A stretch of 64,000 bases of DNA from Mytilisepta virgata (Eukaryota > Mollusca > Bivalvia > Mytilida > Mytilidae): assembly GCA_028015205.1 (NCBI GenBank), contig CM051520.1, forward strand, positions 32,047,028 to 32,111,027, given 5' to 3'. The notes below the pieces were generated by a model, which saw nothing but the letters and a program-made list of their open reading frames with translations, did no database searches and was not told where the DNA came from. Every line of letters begins with the position of its first letter. The stretch's first letter is position 1. Position numbers and translations under genes: made by a program. Positions 25,301 through 38,848 of the stretch are shown piece after piece.

Positions 25301-28300
25301 AAAAAATTGTAAACTTTTGCCTTTTTCAAAAATTTCTGACTTAACAGTGGTTCGAATCCTACACTGCCAGTGGTAACACCCACAATATGAATACATTTTG
25401 AAGGTTGTACAACTTTAGGAGTCTGGAAAATAATTTCTCATTTTACAGACAATTAGCCATTGCTTTAGGAGCACCTCGAGCTAAGTGACCATTAAATATG
25501 ATATGCCATGCACCTCCTGTTTCCATCACCTATGTTCCAGTCAATTGAAGCCAATTAGTTATGTATGCATTCTTGAAAAAAAAATCATATTACACTACTT
25601 TACTACTTTTACTATCCTCTTTTGTGAAAAATAACAATGCTTTCAATAAAAATACTCTTATTCCCAAATTACAGAAAAATATGTTTTCACATTTCAAGTA
25701 ATAAAGACAAAATGGTTTCTTTTTGTTGAAAATTTTGTCTTTTTCAAGTTATAAATGGGTGGCATAATTCTGATTCTCATTCACACAGATATTTGTACAT
25801 GCAAAACCATTCACTTCAATCAGACATGTTCCAATTAAATATGCAAATGAAACTGGAATATGCATAATATAAACAACAAAAATTCAAATCTGTTAAATAT
25901 TTTAAAAACATAACTAATTAAAGATGCATGTAATATTTAAAATCTGCCATGTCTAAATGCAGTTAAAGTACACATTACATATAGTATTGCAAAAGCTGAC
26001 ATCTAAACAAGACACCAACGTATTTTTACAAATGAAAATCAAGCACAATGAATTCAAGCCTTCAATTATTGACAGCAATTTTAGAAAAACCGTCTTCACT
26101 TATTGAATTGTCAGGTTTATTAACAGATACATGATTCAGATAAACCGATAATTCAAGAAAATGGCGGAAATAAAATAGTTTCTGTGTTTTGGTAGTTCTG
26201 GTTAACGCCAGACTCCAATTTAATTTGCAAACGAACCACTGGGAAATAGCCATTACAAATAACATAGTCAATAACATCAAGTTTTAAATTTGAGATAGAA
26301 TTCTTCATTTATGTCCTAATGGCAGACCAATAATAATGGTTTCTTAATGTTCTTATAAAAATATAGAAAAGCATTCCTAATTGTTTGGAATGTATTACAT
26401 ATTCTATAAAATAAATACTAATTGATGTCAGGGATTTAATTGAATGCACTAAGTGCAGAAAAGGGTCTGCCTCAACCCAAGCATTATATAAATTTTTGTT
26501 CTTCATAAACCTGGTGGCCTGCAATATTTGTAATGAGGTCAACTTAAATTATATCATTATCTCAAAGACATAAAGCGGGATTAAAAGGCAGAAACTGATA
26601 TAAAACAATACTTCATATAAACATTGCATATCCCTCTGTAAACACTTCCTCTTGATGTTTGCCTGAAGACACAACCATCTACAAACAATGTCTGTTGATT
26701 GCTGCAACTACTCCATAATGTTCTTAGGGTATGAAGCTGTTAACACCTACTTTCTAGCCTTGAAATGATTATAATGAAACCATTGATTCTGTACAATGCT
26801 GTCTTCAAACAGAAGATTTTTCCTCAAGCTGTGTATGTTGTAATATAAATCCAAGCTTTTTTTAAAACCACATGAAACTTCTGTTGAAAACACATGTTCT
26901 CTAGTGTAAACAACTTCTTAATAATTACTGCAATGTGTCTTGTAAAAATTTTTTAAATGAAAAAGGCCATTCATTGTATTCATAAAAAAAATTATTCTTT
27001 TTAATGTTTTAGAGAAAATCGGTTGTTATACCAAATTTTGAGGTTTTGTGATGTTCTTGGACAAACACTGCCACATAGTAAAATTCAGTTCTTCCAATGC
27101 ACATACAAAAAACACCGGGAAATTATGGCATTTAACAAAATGTGAAGTTTACTGTAGTCAAGAATTCACATAAAACATTAATTTTTTTCTTGATGCATGA
27201 ACCGCTGTCAATGCGACCAGATTGAAACCATTACAAAACATTCTACCTCTAAACCAGGATTAGCTTCTACATAAACAAAATATAAACCAAACTACCTTTA
27301 AATTAGTTATTACAGGAGCAATAATGTAAACAATACTATGTCAACAGCAATATTTTCTCCCTATTCATAATACAACTCAAAATTTTGCCAAATGCCAAAG
27401 AAATGCAAGGATCATACACTCAATTATCAAGAAAAGAGCATAAAAACCAACATAAATCTGGTTCCCTATGGCAATTTGTCACAGAGACCAGCATCATCCC
27501 TGTCAAACTACCAGCATTATGCATTCTTAAATTCATCAGAGAAATTGAGGGTAAAACATCAGTGTAATTCTGGATTTATTTATGTCCTGTAATCTTTCTT
27601 TTATTATATCCACTGGTTATGTTAAAAGTACACATGAACTTTGTTAGAAAATGATGACAGAGTCTGTGGTTGAAGATTAATGAATAAATCTTGTTTTTGA
27701 TTCTTAAAATAGAAAACACATTTCTTGATCTCTTTTTGTCTTGTGCTCACATGTATCACTGCAGATTCAAGTGACGTATTTGTGGTATAGATTGGCTACA
27801 CAGAAGGCCACACAATTCAACCATCACAATCACCAACAAGAAGAAATATGTAATCATACGAAATCATTCTCTCTTTAAAATTGAAGAAATTTCCTATCCA
27901 GAAATATATCAATCAAAATTCTCTTTCCTTATTTTAAAGCAACTTGTCACAGTTTACCTAAAATTGCAAAAGCATCCATTAAATATTGCCTGGGTGGCAT
28001 TCCAACAACTTCAAATATGGAATACCAGGTGAATACCTGACCTTGTAATTCTTTCATCAAACATCAATCATTTGGTCTGTTAGACAGTAATTAAAGATAG
28101 GTCAGAAATTTTATATCAGACATGTTGCAGAGTTTTCTATTATGACTGTGAGGCAAAGGAAGTTTACGTAAATGAAAGTGTTCCATCTGGTGGAGGAATG
28201 TACAATGCCCTAGAAAATAGCTGAATAAAACCAAAGCAGCTGGTCCCTGGCTTTGTTTAACAAAAAGTACTGCTTTCAATCAATAAAACAGATACAGAAC

Positions 28301-28375
28301 AAATACACAATACCAGGATATAACATTGCTAACATTCAATACATAAAAATCTTTTCAAACTTGTGGAACTGCTTA

Positions 28376-28560
28376 TAGGCAAGAGAATACGGAAGACAAT
28401 ACAGTTGGAAAATTACACAAATTCGAAGTCCAAAAAAAAGACAGAGTCAGGAGAATGGGAGTCACAACAAACAACTTGTGCCACATTAGTACATGTATAC
28501 CTACGAGTGAAAAACTTATAAATAAACTAAACAAAACTAGAACAAGACAACACAGAAACA
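28376..28560 (-). repeat. Dispersed repeat, copy 1 (inverted to 35446-35618)
   Basis: The reverse complement of this stretch matches 35446-35618 along its length, sharing blocks such as gttgttctagttttgttt-like, ttctcctg, gacttcgaatttgtg and the end cgtatt/cggtatt. Estimated identity by eye is about 70%. The chance frames it creates (MFLCCL... here) share the TSNL..FPT.LS string with the other copy, which shows common origin rather than coding. Possibly part of an old retroelement or other interspersed repeat; ends are not sharply defined. Confidence 0.75.
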
Positions 28561-31500
28561 ATGAGCCTTCAATGTTTTAATGGCCTCAAAAAGAACAGCA
28601 GTATAAACCATTTGTTTCAATAATCAGTTATGCTATATAATACATGTATATCACAATACCTCCTTACAAAAAATTTATTTATGTCAATGTGTGTCTCCTG
28701 AAATCAGATGTCAAGGTCAATGTTCTCTCAGTTTTTCTCCTTTCAAAATCTGATGTTTTTATGCTGAAATAATAACAAATGTAATTTGGTTGCCAAGGAC
28801 TTTGCTGAAGATGGCAACCTTTTTATCTATTTTCCAATCCGAAAATTTATCATAAAATCATGATATTTTTTTCAGAGATAACTTAGCTGCATTCATTTCC
28901 CAATGTTCTGATAAGATTTCATGTAATGCAAGTTCATTCTCCATGGGGAGGAGTTTAAGTACAAGTTGAAAAAAACAGATATCATTAAGATGTGTTAGGT
29001 CTGCAGTCAAATTTCTACTTTATCACAATTTCTTGTCTATTTTTATCTATCAAATCAATTTTATCTAAATTTTGAATGTTTGTTGTGGAATGCAGTTATC
29101 ATCTGGCCATGAAACCATTGGAAATATGCTGTTCTACTATTTTTCTTGAGAGGTGCTGTTATTCATTAAGGACACAACATTTATCAACAGTTGATGCATG
29201 CGGTGGGTTTCATGAATTTTTGAAAATAAAGAGTCTGCATTAATGCTCTGAGCTTCTTAGTGTGCTTAGTAGAAAATTCCCTGTACTAGGCAAAAACAAT
29301 TCTCAAACTTTCTAAATTTTTAAATACACTTTAAAAATATACTTGTGTTCGTATCAAGTGGATCAGAACATGCTTTCCAGAGTTAATTTTCAGCCTTTAA
29401 CGGCCTGCTAAAATAATTTCTAGAAAAACTCAATCATGCTTCATATGTGAATGAAAAAGTGAAAACAAAATTAATATTAACTGACAACAGACATGGCAGG
29501 CAATCATTTCCAATTCCGAAAAAAAACAAATAAAACGAACCATTTCCAGGAAAGCAATACCCCTTTGTCCAATTCAATTTTACCAAAGAGAACTAATTTA
29601 TCTCGATGTTTCTCAACCACAGTCCACAAGGTCTGATCAACAGGATTAGGGAAATGAATGACAACCTTGGTCAAAATCTCCATCACTTAACTTAATAAGG
29701 TCATCAGAAAAAATGCCAATCATGCTTAATAACCCGCACAAACAAAATTAAATGTTGCCATCGAAGCTAGCCTTATTAATGATACCTTCTAATATTGTGC
29801 AAAAGTCTCTACTAAAATAAACAAGTGCCCCAAAACTAGACTGTTAACAATATCTATTAGGGGTGATATAGATCAAAAACAAAATGACAGTAAATGAAAA
29901 TATTCCATGCCAAATAAAATTTTTCTTTATATGAACTAAATAAAGAAAAGGTGTATCACAGTTTTCCGAGATTGTAACCTGACAACTACAGAATGTGAAA
30001 AATTCAACTGTCTCAGTTAAGAATATTAATTCCTATCAAATCTTGTCAGGTCATTAAAATAAATTAATTTTGATATCAGAAAAGACTCTTGGTCTTTATG
30101 AAAAGATCTGTGATAAGTAAATAAATGTATATAATCCAAAATCAATTATCTAAAATATCGGACATTGTGTGAGACTGAATACTTTTTTCAAGATCTTCAA
30201 AACACTGCAAATATATTTATATCCAAAATTGGACAACAAAATCTCATAAATGCCTATATTATAACTAAAACATACAATCATTTATATGACATTTAGATCT
30301 AGATAGAAGCTAAATTCAAACATTAGTATCACTTGTCTGGTCTGTAAATTTTGTTTGAACCATCACAGACGAACTTTTATGTATTTGGCTATTTGACATG
30401 GTGCCTGTCTGATCCTGTAAGTGGCCCAGAAGATCAAACTTTTTCATTTCAGTAGACATTTTGTGGCTATTAATTTAAAAACCTTCAACAGGGGTGAATT
30501 TTTGCTATGATATTCCTGAGTTAGTTTATCTCCCCTTTTATTTATTTGTCATATTTGTCAATAATACCTCAAGAAATGACTTAAAATCATGAATGAACTC
30601 GACACGATACCATCATAACAGTTATTAGCCAAATGCCTAACACTCCACAAAAGTCAATTTTTCTTGACATAGTAAGTCAAAATTAGAAAATTTAAGAGTA
30701 CCTTGGTTTTTTCATCTGATCTAAAAATCCTGATCTCATGACTTATCATTTATATAAACTTGCAACTTCAAATTTAGCCAAAATACAGGATTAAATAAAC
30801 AAAGATCGAAAAGAAAGCAGGGTCGTCACAGTCAGAGCTACTTAAAATTTTTATTGACTTAAGCTGGTTTCATTCCTGGGTTACAAGGTGTTTTCACACA
30901 ATGGGAGAAAAACTAAAGATGACCTTCATCAAGAGAAAATGACATCAAAAGACAAATAACCATTTAAAATATCTCTTTAAACGATTTCTTTATTCCTAGG
31001 CTTCTAACTGCCGGAACTTTGTAATGGTATGTTTATGTGACTACACCCTTCCTAACATTTAGTACCAAAAACTGACAACCATATAAATAGCTTGCACCAG
31101 GAAATGATCATTGTAGTCAAAAGAAAACTATCCTATTTCAAACCACACTTTACTTTATGAATGAAATGATTATGTATAAACTTGAATTTTTAGTCAGGTG
31201 TATAAATAGGATCAGTTCTGAGTGTGGTTATCAGGGCAACATTATCCCCCAATTAAAGAAGAAATTTTGAAAACTAAAAAAGAATGTTCATGAATTTGAA
31301 TTTAAGAATTTTTGGAAAAAATAACACAAAATTAAAAATAAAAGAAACTTTTTAGAAAACTTGCAAAAACGGATTTCAAAGATTTGCAGTGTTTAAATAT
31401 GCAGATAACTTGAAGTTTAAATCACTACAAACCTAAAACTAAGATAGACCCAGAAACCAAAGAATATCTGAAAAAAACCATCTCTTTGAATTACACACAA

Positions 31501-34500
31501 CCCACTGCAGAAGGGTCATTTTCTAGAATGTTATACAAAAAAATAACACACTAAAATTGCTCATAACTACTAATTCTAAATAGTAATTAATGCCAAGTCT
31601 AAGAAGTAGCTTTATCTGATCGCCAGATAAAAAACCTGACATTAACAGCTGATCTATGGAATCAAGCATATATAGATACAGGATAGGATGGCTGTCAGAC
31701 CTTCACACCTTTGCCAAATTTTTTATGTATGTTGCTATGTTTACTACAAATCTTAATGAAAATCAAGGTGATTATGAGATTTTCCTAGATTATGAGCTTG
31801 GAAGTTTGATGTGTTGCAAGTTCTGATTGATTGCCATTGGCACATGTCAATGAGGTTTTGGAGATATTTGAGTTTTTGCATCTTAAATAGTAAATATGCA
31901 TTCAGAAAGACTTAAGTTTTTGTTTATTAAAATTATTTATAGGGATAATATGTGATATATTGAAAAGATTTAAATGATTTATACAAACAAAAAAAAGGAT
32001 ATTATATTGACTGCTGTTTGATTTCAGCATTCATGCCAGGAATCTTTACATAATACTAAATTCTTTGGAAATCTTAGCTAGAAAACTCAACCTGATTTCC
32101 TTAAAATATGCTAGGCATCTGCAGAAAGCCTCCCATACACTGATATTACTAAACTTCATAACAAAAAAGGTTTTTACAATACGTTTTTATATATGCTGAA
32201 AGAAGATACACCTGACCAGGTGTAAGATGTCCAAAAAACCTCATCTTTCTGACATACAAAACACATAGATGTTTTTTCTATGAGAAACCTGTCAGGTCAA
32301 TGAATGAAAGCAATAACTGGCAATTGATCCAAAAATAAAACCAAGATACACCCTTACTTTAACCTAAAAAATCTGTTCAAAACATTTTGAAGTTAATAAA
32401 GCTAAAATGTCATAAGCAAGCAATGTGAAATCTTGCTATTACGTAATTTTCACTATTTCACAACATTCTTGCATGAAAACATCAGATTTTTACACAGCAA
32501 TGTATTATAGAAACTTTAAACTAAACATCCTATTACCGCCCTCGGCAATATGTGATTATCTATCATTATCAGAAATCAATAGTCATAAGCTCCAAAAGAC
32601 ATCATAAATTTAGCCAACTATCCTAACTAGACATGATTTCTGCTTTTCCCGTGGGGGCAAAATCTATCAATAAACCTTAGCATACAAATACCAATATAAA
32701 ACTACTGAGTTGCTTTGCTATTGACTTCTCTGAATCAATGTACGAGATCTCTTGCATGAACACATTCAAAGTAATTTGCTTTTAAGATTGACACGGTTTC
32801 CATTTGATTCTGAGGTAATTTAAAAGATAATTTGTATGGCTCAATGGCTGCTAAGCAGTTTTTTCCTTTTGGTTTTAAAGTAATTGGAAAACAGAGATGT
32901 GTACAAATGACTGGATATTACCTCTGTTGAATGGAGACTAAATTTTTAATTGAATTTCATTGCTGGACACTTCCTACTGTTTTAACAGCAAACTGCCTGC
33001 AAATGTCGAGTGTTTGTTACTTAAAGATACAATTCTTTCACTAATTTTAATAAAACAAGCTACAAAATGCAAAATAAATAATATACGATTCATGAAAAAG
33101 TCCCATTTGGATAAATTAAAGGAGTTTGGGGTAAACGTTGATGAGAATTGAAAACCCACCGTTAAAAGTTTATAAAGAGGATGCTGTATGGTCTTTAGCA
33201 AAGGGCATGTATTCACACTGCACAAAAAGCTCTGAATTATAAATAAGCTCCAAATAATAATGTTTTGAAAAAGTTGACCTTTCATTCTTTAAAATTAACT
33301 TTTCTTATTTCAGTGATCAAAAGGAACTTTTTAAATTCAAATAGAGAGAAAATGACTTTTAAATCATTCCTTTTGATATATATCATGGAATGTGAGAAAA
33401 TGCATGCTATATCTCTACCAAAACCATTCTGAAGAAATGCAACACAGTTAGTGAATAAAATATCAATCAAAACAAAACTCTGGAACCAAATTAACACAAA
33501 ACCATTTGGAACTCAACAATTATCAAGTTCTTAATAAAATACTTGATAAGCAACAAGTTAGCAATACTAGATACAGGAAGGCGAAAAAATATTCAATATT
33601 TCTCATAAATGTCAATAACGCTAGAAAGGACAACGCCAGATGAGAGTGCTTCATCAATTACGATGTTTCATTTTAACTATGACAGTTCTGTCGATTGTAA
33701 TTTCCTGACGCCATTTATTTATGATGTAAAAAAAAAACAGATAATTTGTGATCAGAACAAGGTTAAATTGCATGTTGCTAAAGTTTCCTGATCTTGATTG
33801 CATTTGTACTTTCAAACCTTTAAACCATGTAAAGATGTACAATTGAAGACTATGAAAAAATTAATGATCTGACATTTGATAAACCAGAATTATGCTCTTC
33901 AACTTACTACAGGTACTTTGGTTTTATATGGACCTACCACATTAGAACTTAAGTCCCTTAAATACCTCAGGCTTTAGGCACCAATATAAGCAATTAAAAA
34001 TAGAAGCCCCTATGAACAAGCTCATAAAAATAACCTGGTCACCCTCTCTTCTAAATTCCAAAACATTATGTTGTTCAATTATTTTTGTGTTATGTAATTA
34101 CAAAGAGTTATCAAACAGGGTGATTCCTATATACCCCCAACCTTTGTTAGCAGATGGTATAATCAAATTATGTTGGAATTACTGAAGTTCTGAAGAAAAG
34201 AAGAATATCTCTGATTTCCTTTGAGTTCATGTGACCTATGTCAACTGTAATTGAAGACAATTTTTCTTCTTGAAGTCTAAATTCACTTCAAAATTCAACA
34301 GTATGAAGAGCATTCTCCCTACTTTTGGTGATAGGAGGGCTGAACTTGAGTTAACTAAAACATGCCAGAAAGCTTATTTTCTCTGGGATTAATCACTTAA
34401 GAGTTGTTTGCACCCGAGTTTTACCTGAATGCAAAAAACAAGCTGGTTTACTTCATATCATAAACTTTCACATGAACTTAAAGCCAAAAATAACATTAGA

Positions 34501-35445
34501 TTGAGACAAAAAAAAAGAACTTTATTTTTATTACCTCCATCAAACTGATTTATTATACATATTGCTACTTTTGAAATATATGTGTATCCATCTTCTTTAA
34601 GGTCATTCCCCTAATCAATCAGTGTTTTAATTTTACAAATCTTTTTAATCAAGATGTTATATAATTTATTACAGCCTAATTGATTTGGGATAAAATATAA
34701 TTTATTAAAAATACCTCTGAAGAAATAATTGTACATTAACTCATTGTCAAAATTACTTTCAGAGCTAATTGTCATGATCATATTTGTTAACTCAGTGTAT
34801 CTAGCACTTTACAGGCAGTACATATTTGTACAATATTCAACAAATTCTTTACATAACTTAAATTTTATATTTCATGATTTATAGCAGTACATGTATTATT
34901 TAAGTCTGAAGGGTTTAATGCCTGGTATTTCCTCTTAAATAAGTGCTTGCTCTTTTAGAAAGATATTCTAAGAGGACAGCTCCAGGTAATAATGCTGCCA
35001 CAAAGCAGCTTAATCAGCTGATGTCAACAGAAAAGTAGCTTAAAACCAGTGCCATAATTCAACCACTGCATACGACAACAATCTACCAAAGGACAATAAA
35101 ATGTTTGCAGATAGGAATTTGTTAATTGTCTTTTATTATTACTATGACTTTTTATGATTATTTATGTTGCATAATGGCCATATATCACTAATAAATTGCT
35201 TAACCTCTTGTGTAATCAGGTAACTTAATAACACAGGTGATAAATGCCTCACTTATTAAATTTTTCCCTTTCAAGCAGAAATACTGAACTAATTACTCAG
35301 GTGCAAATTTTTATCAACTGTATGTAACAATGTTGACTCCCCGTCCCCACCCCCCACACTACCCTGACCTCACATAGTTTAAGTACCACAGATAATAGAT
35401 GCCTCCTTTATACCGTTTTTTAATGGGACGTTAACACTAGTTTTT

Positions 35446-35618
35446 AGTTTCTGTGCTGTGTTGTTCTAGTTTTGTTTGGTTTATTATACGTTTTTTATCC
35501 TTTTAGTTATACATGTATCCTTGTGGCATTTGTTGTGTTCCATTCTCCTGGCTTTGTCTTTTCCTTTGACTTCGAATTTGTGGACTTTTCCCACTATTTT
35601 GTCGCTTCGGTATTTTTG
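35446..35618 (+). repeat. Dispersed repeat, copy 2
   Basis: The plus-strand copy of the repeat described at 28376-28560, about 7 kb away in opposite orientation. It holds the same ordered blocks, including ccattctcctggctttgtc and gacttcgaatttgtgga. It lies in a 107-codon chance frame beginning at 35476 that does not resemble a protein I know. Confidence 0.75.
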
Positions 35619-36932
35619 TCAATATTTTATATTTGTAAGTAAAATAGGAAACCTATTAAAACAAGATTCTGAATGCATCTTGCCTCTCATACATTCAACT
35701 ACAACTTTTTCTTCAGGCCGTACACATATTTTAGTAGAATACAAATTACACCTGGAAGAATTCTGCCAAAATAACTTCTGGTTTTTAAACCTGCTATAAT
35801 GTGTCAAGGGATATAATATGCAAACAGTCTGCAGTAAGCATATTTTAAGCCCTTCAAAAAATACAGGCTTCACTTTCATGTAGCAACGTATGTTCAACAA
35901 ATCATCTGATTTCCAAATCTGTAGATTCTTTGACAACAGATGCACATTGCTGATCTAAAAACCATATGTAAAACATTTATTTGCATGTCAGAATCGAAGG
36001 TCATAACTTCTTTGATTACTGCTTTTGTTCTTTGGTTGCTTTACGCCCATGTTACCCATGTTAACTTGCAATTTTTGTTCACCAGAGGGAAACATCTATA
36101 ATTCCTTACCAGCTAAACAGCTGCAATTGTTGGCACTAATTTCTGATTATAAAAAATTACAATGTCTGTCCAAGCTGTCAAAATATTTTTAGGCTATGGA
36201 CTGCATTTCTAATGAAAGGAAGGCAAAAAAATTCTTTTACTTTCAAAAACATGCAAAATTTACAAAATGAATCATTTATTTTTTAATTTATTAACTTAAA
36301 CTTGGGTCAGATATTTTCTTTGGCAGGTCCCACAAAATAAAGTTCAATTCCAGAATTATGTAAAATTAATCAAACAAGTCCTTATAGCTGAAAATCCTGC
36401 TGTTTTATAATTTTTTTTATAAATTACCAAAAAACAAAACACTAAATGACTAAATGCTCTGAAAACCACAATTGACAAAAACAAAAAATTCGTAAGGGTT
36501 CCGCGGAACCCAGTGTCTCGCCTACTTTTGATGTTGTCTATATTTTCAGTGTGATAGGTGAATGCACATAATAGATTTGCAGTTAATGAAATAAAACATT
36601 TGAAATGTATGAAAAAAGATTTTGTTGTAAAAAATTAATATAGTATGTAATTATATATATATATAGATTTATAAATGAGTAGAAACATAAATTTATTGAA
36701 TGAACAAATGTTAAAGAAGACAAATTTTAAAGTGCTTAATGATCTAGCCTTTAATTAAAAAAGTAGAATATATGTACAAATAAGAAAATTGTGGGTTATA
36801 GGAAATTTGCATTTTTTTCTCATAAACTACATTTAGAGTGAATTAGAATAAGATGTTTAAGGCCAGGTGACATATTCTGGATACTCTATTTTGATAATGA
36901 AGAAACTTCTCTGCAAACTTAATAAAAATAAT

Positions 36933-37699
36933 AAAGTTATTAAAATTTTTAAAAACTTTCACAACATAGTGAATGCAATGTTAAGTCCATTTATACGTAA
37001 AAAACTGAAAAACAGAAATAAATATTTTACAAAATTTTCTCCTGGATACAATCTTTATATCATAAACAAGCTTCTGTCCAAATTTGGTAAAATTCCTGGA
37101 TAGTTTAAGAAAGTTATTAAAATTTTAAAAACTTTAACCACAGAGTGAATGTAATGTTTCCTGGCAGAAAAACTAAGTCCATTTATAAGTAAAATACGGA
37201 AAATTTTTTTTTTTTTTTACTAAATTTACTTCTGGATACTATATTATGATCATAAACAAGCTTCTGTCCAAGTTTGGTACAAATCCAGGATAGTTTAAGA
37301 AAGTTATTAAAATTTTGAAAACTTTAACCACAGAATGAATGTAATGTTTCCTGGCAGAAAAACTAAGTCCATTTATAAGTAATATACAGAAAAACTGGAA
37401 TTTTTATTTTACAAAATTTACTTCTGGATACTATCTTATGATCATAAACAAGCTTCTGTCCAAGTTTGGTACAAATCCAGGATATTTTAAGAAAGTTATT
37501 AAAATTTTAAAAACTTTAACCACAGAGTGAATGTAATGTTTCCTGGCAGAAAAACTAAGTCCATTTATAAGTAAAATACGGAAAAACTGGAATTTTTTTT
37601 TTACAAAATTTCCTTCTGGATACTATCTTATGATCATAAACAAGCCTCTGTCCAAGTTTGGTAGAAATCCAGGATAGTTTAAGAAAGTTATTAAAATTT
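36933..37699 (+). repeat. Tandem 190-bp units of the outer element
   Basis: Each unit starts with aaagttattaaaa and runs through aactttaaccacag, gtttcctggcag, agtccatttataagt, acttctggatac, atcataaacaagc and gtccaagtttgg. The first unit is shorter and more diverged (177 bp); units two to four are nearly identical, suggesting recent amplification or conversion. Confidence 0.93.
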
Positions 37700-38848
37700 C
37701 AACTAGAGGCTCTAAAGAGCCTGTATCGCTCACCTGCATTGAACTTTTCATCTTGAGCAGGACTAAAGATTTGGCTGGTTTTTCTATAGGGTTCTATGTT
37801 CCATTAAGTTCGGCTGTGGCAGCCAAGATGGCTGACAGTCTAGGTCAATGGACACATTTCTAAAAGAGAACCATCTAAGGACCATTGCTACCAGGTCTAG
37901 TTCTAATTGACTGAGTGATTTCAGACCAGAAGATTTTTGAGTGAATTTCCCATAGGGTCCTATGTTAAACTAAGTTTGGCTCTGTCGGCCATCTTGGTTC
38001 ACAGTCCAAGAAATCAGACAATTCTGAAATAGGATGTCCCTAGGACCATTGCTGCAAAATCTGGTTCCAATTGGTCAAGTGGTTTCAGACAAGAAGATTT
38101 TTCAATGAATTTTCCCATGGGGCCTTATGTTAAACCAAGTTCGGTTGTAGCAGCCATCTCGGTTGAGAGTCCAGGTCATCGGACATCCTTCTAAAAGAGA
38201 ACCTCCTAAGGACTACTACTGCCAAATTTTGTTGGAAGTGGCCTTGTAGTTTCATAGAAGAAGATTTTGAAAATTCATCCCCCCTTTTTCTATTTTCAGT
38301 AACAGCAGCCATGTCGGTTGGAAGTCGGGGATGCCAGACATAAGTTTGGAAAGGGGCCACCCAAGGACCATTACACCAAAGTTTGGTTCAATTTGGCTCC
38401 GTGGTTTCAGGGGAGTTGACAAAAAAGTAAAATTCCCATAGGGTCCAAGGTTAAACTATGTCCAACCATGGCAGCCATATTGGACGGCACCCCAGAAAAC
38501 CGAACACAATTTTTAAAGGGGACCATCCAAGGACCATTACACCAAAGTTTGGTTTAAATTGGTTCAGTGGTTTCAGAGGAGTTGACAAACAAGAAGATTT
38601 TTGAAATTTCAGCCAATCAGAACACATTATTGGGCCTGGCAGCCATGTTGAATATTCGATCAGCACCAAAATTACAAATTCTGTAAAGGACCTTCACAGG
38701 AACATTGCTGCCAAGTTTGGTTCCATTTGGTTCAGTGGTTTTTTAGAAGAAGATTGAAATGTGAAAAGTTAACGGACGGACGACGGACGACGGACGACGG
38801 ACGCAAAGTGATGGCAAAAGCTCACCCTGGCTTTTAGCCAGGTGAGCT
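37700..38848 (+). mobile_element. Inner tandem-core element inserted in the outer one
   Basis: It begins with a near-perfect palindrome, aggctctaaagagcct (37707-37722; 7-bp arms), followed by six degenerate units anchored on the string gcagcca or its variant at about 37819, 37983, 38150, 38305, 38471 and 38639, i.e. a period of 155-168 bp. Units share phrases such as cccatagggtcc, aaggaccattg, aagtttggtt and agaagattttt. An ACGG-type tail (38774-38803) and a 13-bp imperfect stem-loop (38819-38848, agctcacc...ggtgagct) end it. Comparison with intact outer units shows the insertion lies between aaaattt and aaaaactt. No clear target duplication is visible, which fits Helitron-type insertion but is hard to judge in A/T runs. 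Minus-strand open frames at 38130-39030 are produced by the repeats and are not genes. Confidence 0.78.

Noticed and set aside
36867..37103. Plus-strand 78-codon frame
   Set aside because: It covers the first 190-bp tandem unit; the other units do not keep the frame.
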